DNA of 6,370 bases. It comes from Planctomycetaceae bacterium (lineage in GTDB: Bacteria > Planctomycetota > Planctomycetia > Pirellulales > UBA1268). The notes under the pieces are model-generated. The model saw only the letters and a program-made list of their open reading frames with translations, had not been told where the DNA came from and did no database searches. The stretch lies in NCBI GenBank assembly GCA_018694455.1, contig JABHNP010000366.1:1-6370 (forward strand). The letters are read 5' to 3'. Made by a program: the position numbers and the translations under genes. Numbering within the stretch: position 1 is the first letter of the stretch; each line of letters opens with the position of its first letter. Below, piece after piece: positions 1-6,092 of the stretch.

Positions 1-771
1 ACCGTCTGACTCAAACACCCAAAAACTCACCGCACCAAAGGCAAGCAAACCAGACGTGCCTAGCAACATTAACTTCGAATGCATATGCAGCCTATCCCAC
101 AGAGATTCCCGGCTCCAGAGGCGCGAAGTAATATCAAAAAGCACTGGAAAGCCAAGCCCTCCGACAATGACAAGACCACAAATTATGAGATTTACGGGAA
201 CGTCTGTATTGTATGCCACAAGGCTATCATCCCCGAGAGAAAACCCTGCGTTACAGAATGCCGACACGGAATGGAAAGCTGCTCTCCAAATGACCTCAAA
301 TGGCTCACGAGTGCCCCACGTTGCCGCAGTCAGCAATAGAAAACCAATGAGTTCTGAGCAGAGCACTACCACCAGAACCATCAACGCCAACTGACGGAGC
401 CCTCGGGCTGATTTGATTCCAAGAGTCTCTGCAATGACGGCTCGCTGCCTGACAGTTGCCTCTCCACCAATCTGAAAAATAAGAAGCGTCGTGATTGTCA
501 TAATTCCGAGACCACCAAGCTGAATTAACATCAGAATGACCCCCTGACCGAAGGGGGAGAAGTCTTCTACGGTTGATCGCACTGTCAAACCCGTCACACA
601 ACAGGCACTGGTCGCAGTAAATGCAGCATCGACGATAGTTAATGCTGGTTGATCTGGCGCACGAGAGGCCGGAAGAGCCAGCAAGCCGGTCCCAATTGCA
701 ATTGCACCGAGGTACGTAAAAAACGACCAGCGGGCGGAGTAACTGGCTAGAGATCCTGTAAATTCAGCCAT
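1..771 (-). CDS. TrkH/KtrB-type potassium uptake channel subunit, N-terminal 257 residues (runs off left edge)
   Basis: Membrane pore subunit for K+ (or Na+/K+) uptake, which normally works with a cytoplasmic TrkA/KtrA nucleotide-binding ring. Reading leftward from ATG 771-769, the frame stays open to base 1. The order is: helix at residues 15-34; first pore loop with the selectivity-filter motif TSACCVTGL (54-62); helix 73-100 containing LIQLGGLGIMT (82-92); helix 127-150; second pore loop FHSVSAFCNAGF (166-177); helix 193-215 with IVGGLGFPVL; then a third-repeat helix from about 234 to 253. Two of the four pore repeats are complete. The family is usually about 440-490 residues, so over half is present. 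The short N-terminus before helix 1 fits KtrB better than E. coli TrkH. A TAG lies directly before the ATG, so this is the earliest start in frame. No Shine-Dalgarno sequence is obvious. The family call is very safe; the subfamily (KtrB versus TrkH) is less so. Confidence 0.95.
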   Translation of the reverse strand, partial: MAEFTGSLASYSARWSFFTYLGAIAIGTGLLALPASRAPDQPALTIVDAAFTATSACCVTGLTVRSTVEDFSPFGQGVILMLIQLGGLGIMTITTLLIFQIGGEATVRQRAVIAETLGIKSARGLRQLALMVLVVVLCSELIGFLLLTAATWGTREPFEVIWRAAFHSVSAFCNAGFSLGDDSLVAYNTDVPVNLIICGLVIVGGLGFPVLFDITSRLWSRESLWDRLHMHSKLMLLGTSGLLAFGAVSFWVFESDG

Positions 772-924
772 CTAATGCGGCGGCTTGGGCCTGTAAGCCC
801 TGATCCACCACCCAAAACTTGTCCCAAAGCGTACGGCGACAATCGCGTACCGTCCTCGGAAAACATTTCCTTATGATACTTCCCAGACCTCGAGTCAGGC
901 AAACCAGGCTGCCGAGAACCCCGC

Positions 925-1068
925 ATGAACGAAAAAATCGAAACCTTTTCCCAAATGTTTGACTCCGGCCCCAAGACGTACATAATGCAAGGGTTCCTTA
1001 CGGTCATTGAAAACTGCCGTGGCATTTTGCCACCCCCGCCGCAGCATTTGATAGCTTTCGGTTATTAA
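925..1068 (+). CDS. Doubtful 47-residue ORF in the intergenic gap
   Basis: ATG at 925 opens a 47-codon frame that ends at TAA 1066-1068. It begins MNEKIETFSQMFDSG and has a run of four prolines near its end (about residues 36-39). The frame is open upstream only to a TGA at 874-876, with no earlier ATG. A weak purine stretch (GAGAA, 914-918) lies 6 bases before the ATG. I recognise no family, and an open frame of this length can arise by chance. The hairpin at 1019-1033 falls inside it, which argues mildly against coding. Kept as a low-confidence candidate because nothing else accounts for this gap. Confidence 0.15.
   Translation: MNEKIETFSQMFDSGPKTYIMQGFLTVIENCRGILPPPPQHLIAFGY
1019..1033. 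other. Perfect 6-bp hairpin in the gap (possible weak minus-strand terminator or RNA element)
   Basis: GTGGCA (1019-1024) pairs exactly with TGCCAC (1028-1033) across a three-base loop. The plus-strand side is followed by C-rich sequence, so it is not an intrinsic terminator in that direction. On the minus strand the stem is followed by GGCAGTTTTC, a poor U-tract. Its role is unknown. Confidence 0.3.
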
Positions 1069-1149
1069 GTAAACAACCGTTGGAACACGCATGTCTAAGG
1101 TCTGGGATTTCCCGTCCTACTGTAGTCTGATCGTATTGGTTTTTTCTGT

Positions 1150-1155
1150 AAGGAG
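1150..1155 (+). promoter_or_regulatory. Shine-Dalgarno-like AAGGAG before the small-protein gene
   Basis: AAGGAG is the best ribosome-binding match in the window. It lies 12 bases before ATG 1168 and only 3 bases before an in-frame TTG at 1159. The TTG is too close for normal initiation, so the ATG is preferred although the spacing is somewhat long. Confidence 0.45.
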
Positions 1156-1167
1156 TGGTTGGTTTCC

Positions 1168-1389
1168 ATGGCCAGAATTCGAAATGTATTCGAGATTATC
1201 GAACTGTACGGGCACGATGAAAATTTCGTTCCCCATGTAAGTGAGGAATTTACACCGACGACAGCACCTGCTGGCTCTCGGCAGAAAATAGATGTGCTTG
1301 CTGAACGTATTCAGCGAGGCATGCCCCTTTGGCATCCCGAAGATTCAACTGACTCGACAGACCTTGTTACCACAGGTAATACTGCCTGA
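1168..1389 (+). CDS. Conserved-looking 73-residue planctomycete protein of unknown function
   Basis: Small soluble protein with no signal peptide or membrane segment. The first third (residues 1-14) is a likely helix or strand rich in I, V and F. A TPTTAPAGS stretch (29-37) follows, then a probable amphipathic helix KIDVLAERIQRG (40-51), then the motif PLWHPED (53-59). The tail (60-73) is Thr/Asp-rich and probably disordered. I associate the TAPAGS-x-KI-x-VL...PLWHPED pattern with a small uncharacterised family in planctomycetes, but that is memory and not a search result. I chose ATG 1168 over TTG 1159 because of Shine-Dalgarno spacing. The gene converges with smpB and shares its terminator. 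Its function is unknown; the conserved W, H, P and acidic residues could form a binding patch, but nothing here proves it. Confidence 0.8.
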   Translation: MARIRNVFEIIELYGHDENFVPHVSEEFTPTTAPAGSRQKIDVLAERIQRGMPLWHPEDSTDSTDLVTTGNTA

Positions 1390-1417
1390 GTTCGGATCTT
1401 AAAAATTTGATGCTCAT

Positions 1418-1463
1418 AAAAAATAAGCCAGTTCTTCACACCGAAGATACTGGCTTGTTTTTT
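1418..1463. terminator. Bidirectional intrinsic terminator between the small-protein gene and smpB
   Basis: AAGCCAGT (1425-1432) pairs perfectly with ACTGGCTT (1449-1456). An inner stem, TCTTC (1433-1437) with GAAGA (1443-1447), extends it with a single bulged T and an ACACC loop. Six T's (1458-1463) follow on the plus strand. Six A's (1418-1423) precede it and become a U-tract on the minus-strand transcript. It starts 29 bases after the plus-strand stop and lies 22 bases past the smpB stop, so it suits both convergent genes. Confidence 0.9.
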
Positions 1464-1485
1464 GTATTTTGAGAGTCAAGCAGGC

Positions 1486-2007
1486 TTAACGACTTCCCCG
1501 CCCGCGAAGAGCGCCTTCGATATCACGTTGTGCTGTCTGCGCCTTTAGTTTCTGTCGCTTATCGTGTACTTTTCGGCCTCGACCGATTCCCAGCAACAGC
1601 TTCACACGTCCTTGTTTGAAGTACGCTTTGAGTGGAACGAGTGTAAGGCTTTTTTCATATGCTAGGCTTGCAAACCGAATAATTTCACGACGATGCAATA
1701 AAAGTTTCCGAGGCCGTTTTGGCTGATGATTTAACTGGTTTGCTTTTACATACTCGGGAATATCACAGCCAATAAGCCACACTTCACTCCCTTTGACTCT
1801 GCCATACGCTTCGTCGAGAGACATTTTCCCTGAACGAAGACTTTTCACTTCACTTCCAACAAGCGCAATTCCGCACTCGAGAGTGTCAAGAATTTCATAG
1901 TGATGCCTCGCCTTTCGATTTTCTGCAACGACACGCTCGACCAGATCTCCCTTGGCAGACGCTCCTTTGCTCGATTTTCCGCTATTTGTTGGTTTTGATG
2001 ACGCCAT
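1486..2007 (-). CDS. smpB: SsrA-binding protein SmpB (trans-translation factor)
   Basis: Binds the tRNA-like domain of tmRNA and delivers it to stalled ribosomes, so that broken messages are released and nascent chains are tagged for proteolysis. From ATG 2007 the protein is 173 residues, against a usual 150-165. The excess is a Ser/Lys-rich N-terminal tail (1-20). Family motifs appear in order: NRKARHHYEI (30-39), GSEVKSLRSGK (51-61), the H94 region QLNHQPKRPRKLLLHRREI (91-109), and the C-terminal basic tail GRGRKVHDKRQ (142-152) with the expected HDKR. A TTG at 2043 would add 12 residues (start PYSNKFF) with no ribosome-binding site, so the ATG is preferred. Only a weak GGA precedes it. The tmRNA gene is not in this window, which is common. 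The stop lies just ahead of a shared terminator. Confidence 0.97.
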   Translation of the reverse strand: MASSKPTNSGKSSKGASAKGDLVERVVAENRKARHHYEILDTLECGIALVGSEVKSLRSGKMSLDEAYGRVKGSEVWLIGCDIPEYVKANQLNHQPKRPRKLLLHRREIIRFASLAYEKSLTLVPLKAYFKQGRVKLLLGIGRGRKVHDKRQKLKAQTAQRDIEGALRGRGSR

Positions 2008-2308
2008 CTGGTGTATCCAAAAAAATTTGTTGCTGTAAGGCAACTGTCATTCATGCGATCTTCTGTTGACGAGGGTACACTGCGATCTGCTTCTTAGGGC
2101 AAGAAATTAAACCCTTACACCATTGGCAAGCACATGAAATCGAGTGAGACTATTGACCAATCTACATACCATCTCAAAGAAAATTTTTCAAAGTCTACCA
2201 GACCTTAAAACAGAAGACATTGTGCCAGTTAGTTGCTTTCCAGAGACTCGACAATTGCATAAGTGTAGTCGTACCTCCTATCCTCTATTGTTTTGCCGAA
2301 AGTAGACC
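2008..2308. other. Divergent intergenic region between smpB and the first propeller gene
   Basis: These 301 bases must hold the promoters for leftward smpB and for the rightward propeller cluster. The region is AT-richer around 2175-2195, where TCAAAG occurs twice flanking an A/T run. I found no -35/-10 pair good enough to annotate, no operator-like long inverted repeat, no RNA gene, and no coding frame beyond overlaps with the smpB N-terminus. Just before ATG 2309 there is no Shine-Dalgarno sequence; the nearest purine run is GAAAG at about 2299-2303. Confidence 0.6.
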
Positions 2309-3637
2309 ATGAACAAAAGTTACTTAAAGCTGAGGTGGTTGTTTAACGTTCAGCTACTGAGTAGTGCATTTTTTATCTTGTTACCTTCGGTGGCGCAGGC
2401 TGAAGATTGGCCACAGGCCCAGGGTATCAATCGTGATAATAAATCTGCAGAAACTGGATTGCTCGACAAATGGCCTGACGGCGGCCCAGAATTACTCTGG
2501 ACATTTCGCAACTCTGGTGTGGGATATTCGGGCCCAGCCGTTGTTGGTGATTGTGTCTACATTATGGGTGGCCGGAATGGTCTTACAGAATTGCTGGCCA
2601 TTAATGCTACAAGTGGCAAACTTCGTTGGTCAAAAACTGTTAGCAACAAAATCTTTGATTTCGAAGGTAACTCGTGGGGAGCTGGGCCAAGGGCCACACC
2701 AACAGTCACAGATGGAATGGTCTATGCTTTGGCTGGTGATGGTGAATTGGTTGCGTTTGACACAGAGGGTGAACTTTGTTGGCAAGTCAACATGGTCAGC
2801 AACTTAGGTGGCTCTGTCAGTATCGTAGATGCCGGTGAACCGGAAACCTATGGCTGGGGCTATTGCTGGTCGCCACTTGTTGATAACAACAAAGTCATCT
2901 GCGTACCCGGAGGTGATCAAGGCATGGTTGCTGCCTTAGATCGAAAGACTGGCAAAGTAATTTGGCGAAGTGAAGGCCTCACAGGTGGAGCAACGTACTC
3001 CTCACCCATCAAGGCTACTGTGAATGGGATCGATCAGTACATTGTAATGACCCAAAGCGGCGTAGCAGGAATCGCGGCGATTGACGGTGAGTTGCTGTGG
3101 AACTACCAACGCGATCGGCCTTATCCCGACGTCGTTATTCCCACCCCCGTCTATTACAACCAGCATGTATACGCCAGTGTTGGCTCAGCAGGCTGTGACC
3201 TGATCAAGCTAACCAAGCAAAACGAGGGCTCATTTGATGCCACGCATGTCTACTTTAACCGAAATATGAAGAACGAATTAGGTGGTTTTGTTTTGCTCAA
3301 CGGCCACGTCTATGGCAGTTCCGCACGACGTGGTTGGGTATGTCAAGCGTTTGGCAGTGGTGATCTCGAATGGTATAGCAAACGCGTAAGTGATTCATTA
3401 GGCGAAGGGTCCATTGCCTACGCTGACGGTAGTCTGTACCTGTATGCGGAACGCGAAGCGGACGTAGCGATAATTGAAGCAGTTCCTGAGGGTTATCGAG
3501 AAAATGGTCGGTTTACACTCCCTGAAGAATCACAGATGAGAGCACCTAGTGGTAAGAATTGGACACACCCTGCAATTGCTGGCGGCAAATTATACCTACG
3601 CGATCAAGAGTTATTGTTCTGCTACGATATCGAGTAA
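2309..3637 (+). CDS. Secreted PQQ-like beta-propeller protein (442 aa, propeller only)
   Basis: Exported beta-propeller of the PQQ-like/BamB-like superfamily. Residues 1-31 form a Sec signal peptide: basic start, a hydrophobic stretch, then AQA before E32. The mature protein opens with DWPQAQGINRDNKSAETGLL (33-52) and a PELLW strand (60-64), typical of the planctomycete and verrucomicrobial family. Blade signatures recur as AINATSGKLRW (97-107), AFDTEGELCW (149-158), ALDRKTGKVIW (209-219) and the shortened AIDGELLW (257-264). The C-terminus (NWTHPAIAGGKLYLRDQELLFCYDIE) closes the last blade, so the chain looks complete. There are seven scattered cysteines and no adjacent pair, so a quinoprotein dehydrogenase function is not supported. 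Databases often name such proteins BamB-like or polyvinyl-alcohol dehydrogenase by weak similarity. The substrate or partner is unknown. It is the first of three same-strand propeller genes. Confidence 0.92.
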   Translation: MNKSYLKLRWLFNVQLLSSAFFILLPSVAQAEDWPQAQGINRDNKSAETGLLDKWPDGGPELLWTFRNSGVGYSGPAVVGDCVYIMGGRNGLTELLAINATSGKLRWSKTVSNKIFDFEGNSWGAGPRATPTVTDGMVYALAGDGELVAFDTEGELCWQVNMVSNLGGSVSIVDAGEPETYGWGYCWSPLVDNNKVICVPGGDQGMVAALDRKTGKVIWRSEGLTGGATYSSPIKATVNGIDQYIVMTQSGVAGIAAIDGELLWNYQRDRPYPDVVIPTPVYYNQHVYASVGSAGCDLIKLTKQNEGSFDATHVYFNRNMKNELGGFVLLNGHVYGSSARRGWVCQAFGSGDLEWYSKRVSDSLGEGSIAYADGSLYLYAEREADVAIIEAVPEGYRENGRFTLPEESQMRAPSGKNWTHPAIAGGKLYLRDQELLFCYDIE

Positions 3638-3800
3638 TGCATATCGCGAAACAAAAATATTACTAAGATTCATCTCAGAAAAACATTGAGTAGTTGCCGG
3701 ACTAAGCAAAGAGTCAATCTCATTCGCAAATACTCACTGTTTTATCTACCTCATCAGTGATTAATTAACACCGTAATATCAACTAATTAGAGCATGAACT
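3638..3800. other. AT-rich spacer between the first and second propeller genes
   Basis: This 163-base spacer contains TCACTG and CAGTGA as a 6-bp inverted repeat near 3734-3760 with a 15-base loop. No T-tract follows, so I do not call a terminator. A TAATAT at 3774-3779, 21 bases before ATG 3801, could be a -10 box, but no good -35 box lies at the right distance. The length and AT-richness leave room for a separate promoter for the second gene. This is an inference. Confidence 0.4.
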
Positions 3801-6035
3801 ATGAATGATTTTCGAATGCATACATTTCTCGTATGGATGTTATTTCTGTCCTGCCCAGCATTAGCTGGAGAATGGACAAACTGGCGAGGACCAGAAAGGA
3901 ACGGCGTTTCACGTGAGGTAGGCTTGCCTGATGATGCTGAAGATGTCCTTTGGAAGAAAACTGATGTGAGTTGCCGCTCTACTCCAATTGTGATGCATGA
4001 CAAGGTTTATATTGTTAGCAGGATCGGAGAAGGCGTTAATGAACAAGAACGCATCGTCTGTATGGATGCCAAAACTGGTGATCTTATTTGGGAGCATCGA
4101 TTCGGTATTTTCTTTACACCAATCGTGAGTGTTCGCCTTGGCTGGACGGTTCCATTCGGAGATCCAGAAACTGGAAACGTTTATGCACACGGCACGCAAG
4201 GCTTGTTATTCTGTTTTGATGGTGAAACCGGAAAGGTCAAATGGCAAAAGTCATTGACTGAGGAATTCGGCCGTATCACAGGATATGGGGGCCGAGTCAC
4301 CAGCCCGATCGTCGAAGGTGAATTGGTTATCATTAGTATGATCAGTTCGAACTGGGGTGCGCAAGGTGGTGGCGGTGTGCGATTCCTCGCATTCGACAAA
4401 AACAACGGGGAAATTGTTTGGTGGAGCACGACCGGCATTCGACCGTCCAACACATACCGTTGCATCCCGGTTGTCACCACAATCAATGAACAACGAATAC
4501 TTATTAGTGGCGGTGGTGACGGTAACCTGCATGCATTTCAGGTCAATACCGGCAAAAAAATCTGGAGCTTTGAGTTTGGAAACGGGGCAATGAATCCATC
4601 GCCCGTGGTTCATGGAAATCGCCTGTATGCAGCACACGGTGAAGAAATTCCTGGGCGTGCCACAGTCGGTCGAGTCGCATGCTTAGACATTGGTGGCGTG
4701 GAACCAGAAATCCTTTGGGAAAAAGATGGTATCGAATTCAAATACCCCTCACCTTTACTGTACGAAGAAAAGCTATTTTTGCCGGATCGGCAAGGTCGAC
4801 TCTATTGCTTCGATGCAACCACTGGAGAGAGGCTATGGAGAGCTAAGTTTGGTCGCAACTGTACCGGCTCACCGACTTATGGTGATGGCAAAATCTACCT
4901 CAGTTCTGTTCATGGATATTTTCATATTCTTGATGCAAACAACAGTGGTAAGCGAATTTCACGGAAACGCTTTCAACCTGCTGATCCAAAGTTTGATGTT
5001 GAAGTGCAAGGCTCCGCAGCGATTGCTAACGGCTGTGTCTATTTCGGTACAACGGAAGAATTTTATTGTCTTGGCCAATACAAGCAGGCAAACATTAATC
5101 TACCTCCACAACCAGCTCTTCCATCTGCTAACGCCTCGAGCAAACCCGCGCAGTTGCAAGTTATTCCGGCTGAAGTGAATCTAACAACTGGGCAGCGTGT
5201 CGACTTCATCGCGAAGCTTTTCGATGCGAATGGCCAGTTCATTAAAACAACACCAATCAATTTAGCGCTTTCTGCTATGAAGCCAGGGCCTGGACTTGGA
5301 GAAGGTGTAACGCTCCCTGTTCTACGAGGCAAGATCGACGGAGCAAGTTTCACTGCTCCTGAAATCCCGGGGGGTCAAAGCGGCACTCTGCTCGCAACTG
5401 CTGACGGCTTGCAAGCCAGCGTTCGTGTTCGACAAGTTCCGGCTTTTCCATACTCCGAAGACTTTGAGAGTACTGGTCCAGGACTGATACCAGGTGGCTG
5501 GACCAACACTCAACTTCGGTACATCACGACTAAACTCGATGACGGCAACACCGTCTTAATGAAAACAGCCCGGATTGCAGTTCCGTTCTATCGTCAGTGG
5601 TATGGGTTCATTGGTACACCAGATATGGCCGGTTACACAATTTCTGTTGATGTCATGGGTAAGCAGGTGCGAGACAACCTTCCAAATATGGGGGTCACGG
5701 CCCATCGCTATATTTTGCAACTTGTTGGTAACGAACAGAAACTCAGGGTATCGGCTTGGGACGCTATGCCGCGAGTTGTTAAAGAAGCTCATTTCGATTG
5801 GAAACCGGATACTTGGTATCGACTCAAGATGACAGTCAAGATCGATGGAGATCACACCGAGGTGCTTGGCAAAGCTTGGGAAAAAACCGATACAGAACCG
5901 GCTGATTGGAATCTGATATTAACTGATGAAAACCCCAACCTTACTGGACCGCCTGGTATTTATGGTTCAGCTCTCGGTATTCAACCACCGAAAACTGGTA
6001 CACCAATTTATTACGACAACATCCTTGTTGAGTAA
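3801..6035 (+). CDS. Secreted PQQ-like beta-propeller fused to Ig-like and LamG/DUF1080-like domains (744 aa)
   Basis: Modular exported protein. Residues 1-22 form a signal peptide ending ALA before G23; an in-frame TGA at 3795 makes ATG 3801 the earliest ATG. The mature chain opens EWTNWRGPERNGVSREVGLP (24-43), the standard family opening. A propeller spans about 24-425, with signatures CMDAKTGDLIW (87-97), CFDGETGKVKW (138-148), AFDKNNGEIVW (197-207), AFQVNTGKKIW (245-255) and CFDATTGERLW (336-346). A Pro/Ala/Ser linker (434-449) leads to an Ig-like strand-rich module (about 450-547, starting LQVIPAEVNLTTGQ). A concanavalin-like sandwich (about 551-744) follows, with EDFES (553-557), WYRLKM (672-677) and closing YYDNILVE (737-744), as in LamG or DUF1080-type sugar-binding or hydrolase folds. 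I see no definite catalytic residues. The sandwich suggests binding of a glycan or surface polymer (inference). The second half of the call is less certain than the propeller. Confidence 0.92.
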   Translation: MNDFRMHTFLVWMLFLSCPALAGEWTNWRGPERNGVSREVGLPDDAEDVLWKKTDVSCRSTPIVMHDKVYIVSRIGEGVNEQERIVCMDAKTGDLIWEHRFGIFFTPIVSVRLGWTVPFGDPETGNVYAHGTQGLLFCFDGETGKVKWQKSLTEEFGRITGYGGRVTSPIVEGELVIISMISSNWGAQGGGGVRFLAFDKNNGEIVWWSTTGIRPSNTYRCIPVVTTINEQRILISGGGDGNLHAFQVNTGKKIWSFEFGNGAMNPSPVVHGNRLYAAHGEEIPGRATVGRVACLDIGGVEPEILWEKDGIEFKYPSPLLYEEKLFLPDRQGRLYCFDATTGERLWRAKFGRNCTGSPTYGDGKIYLSSVHGYFHILDANNSGKRISRKRFQPADPKFDVEVQGSAAIANGCVYFGTTEEFYCLGQYKQANINLPPQPALPSANASSKPAQLQVIPAEVNLTTGQRVDFIAKLFDANGQFIKTTPINLALSAMKPGPGLGEGVTLPVLRGKIDGASFTAPEIPGGQSGTLLATADGLQASVRVRQVPAFPYSEDFESTGPGLIPGGWTNTQLRYITTKLDDGNTVLMKTARIAVPFYRQWYGFIGTPDMAGYTISVDVMGKQVRDNLPNMGVTAHRYILQLVGNEQKLRVSAWDAMPRVVKEAHFDWKPDTWYRLKMTVKIDGDHTEVLGKAWEKTDTEPADWNLILTDENPNLTGPPGIYGSALGIQPPKTGTPIYYDNILVE

Positions 6036-6081
6036 ACCAAGGCTTATTCTCCTCGTAAATCACAACACATCCTTTTTGTTG
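6017..6081 (+). repeat. Pair of similar small hairpins at the stop of the second propeller gene and just after it
   Basis: CAACA (6017-6021) and TGTTG (6026-6030) pair across TCCT and overlap the end of the second propeller gene. A near copy follows about 46 bases on: CAACA (6063-6067) and TGTTG (6077-6081) around a longer loop that again contains ATCCTT. Each copy is followed by AGT and an A-run. Neither has a T-tract after the stem, so they are not classical terminators. They may be a small duplication or chance. Confidence 0.35.
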
Positions 6082-6092
6082 AGTCAAAACGC

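Larger units (their letters stand above)
772..1167. other. Intergenic region between the divergent trkH-like gene and the small-protein gene
   Basis: These 396 bases separate two divergently transcribed genes and should contain both promoters, but I cannot place a convincing -35/-10 pair. Minus-strand frames 1025-747 and 1092-895 are open, but they resemble no family, overlap each other, and one runs into the trkH-like gene. A 47-codon plus-strand ORF (925-1068) and a perfect 6-bp hairpin (1019-1033) are listed separately. I looked for tmRNA, RNase P RNA and tRNA landmarks and found none. Confidence 0.6.

Noticed and set aside
56..601. Other open frames across the left edge (plus 56-394 and 79-339, minus 601-305)
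   Set aside because: They are antisense or out-of-frame readings of the well-supported potassium channel gene.
747..1092. Two overlapping minus-strand ORFs (1025-747 and 1092-895)
   Set aside because: No recognisable family, odd composition, mutual overlap in different frames, and the first runs into the trkH-like gene.
772..1167. tmRNA gene near smpB
   Set aside because: The TCCACCA-like bases near 803-810 tempted me, but there is no tRNA-like acceptor pairing, no T-loop and no tag reading frame.
2044..2308. Sigma-70-like boxes such as TTGACG or TTGACC in the divergent gap
   Set aside because: No acceptable -10 partner at 16-18 bases; the matches are at chance level.
3801..3866. Lipoprotein signal (FLSC) in the second propeller protein
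   Set aside because: Phe at -3 and Leu at -2 are poor for a lipobox, and a good ALA signal-peptidase I site lies four residues further on.
4181..4637. Minus-strand frames within the second propeller gene
   Set aside because: Shadows of a coding frame with clear blade motifs; no start context and low-complexity products.
2309..6035. Calling the propellers PQQ-dependent dehydrogenases
   Set aside because: No adjacent-cysteine pair and no recognisable PQQ or calcium ligands; the repeat signature alone only gives the superfamily.
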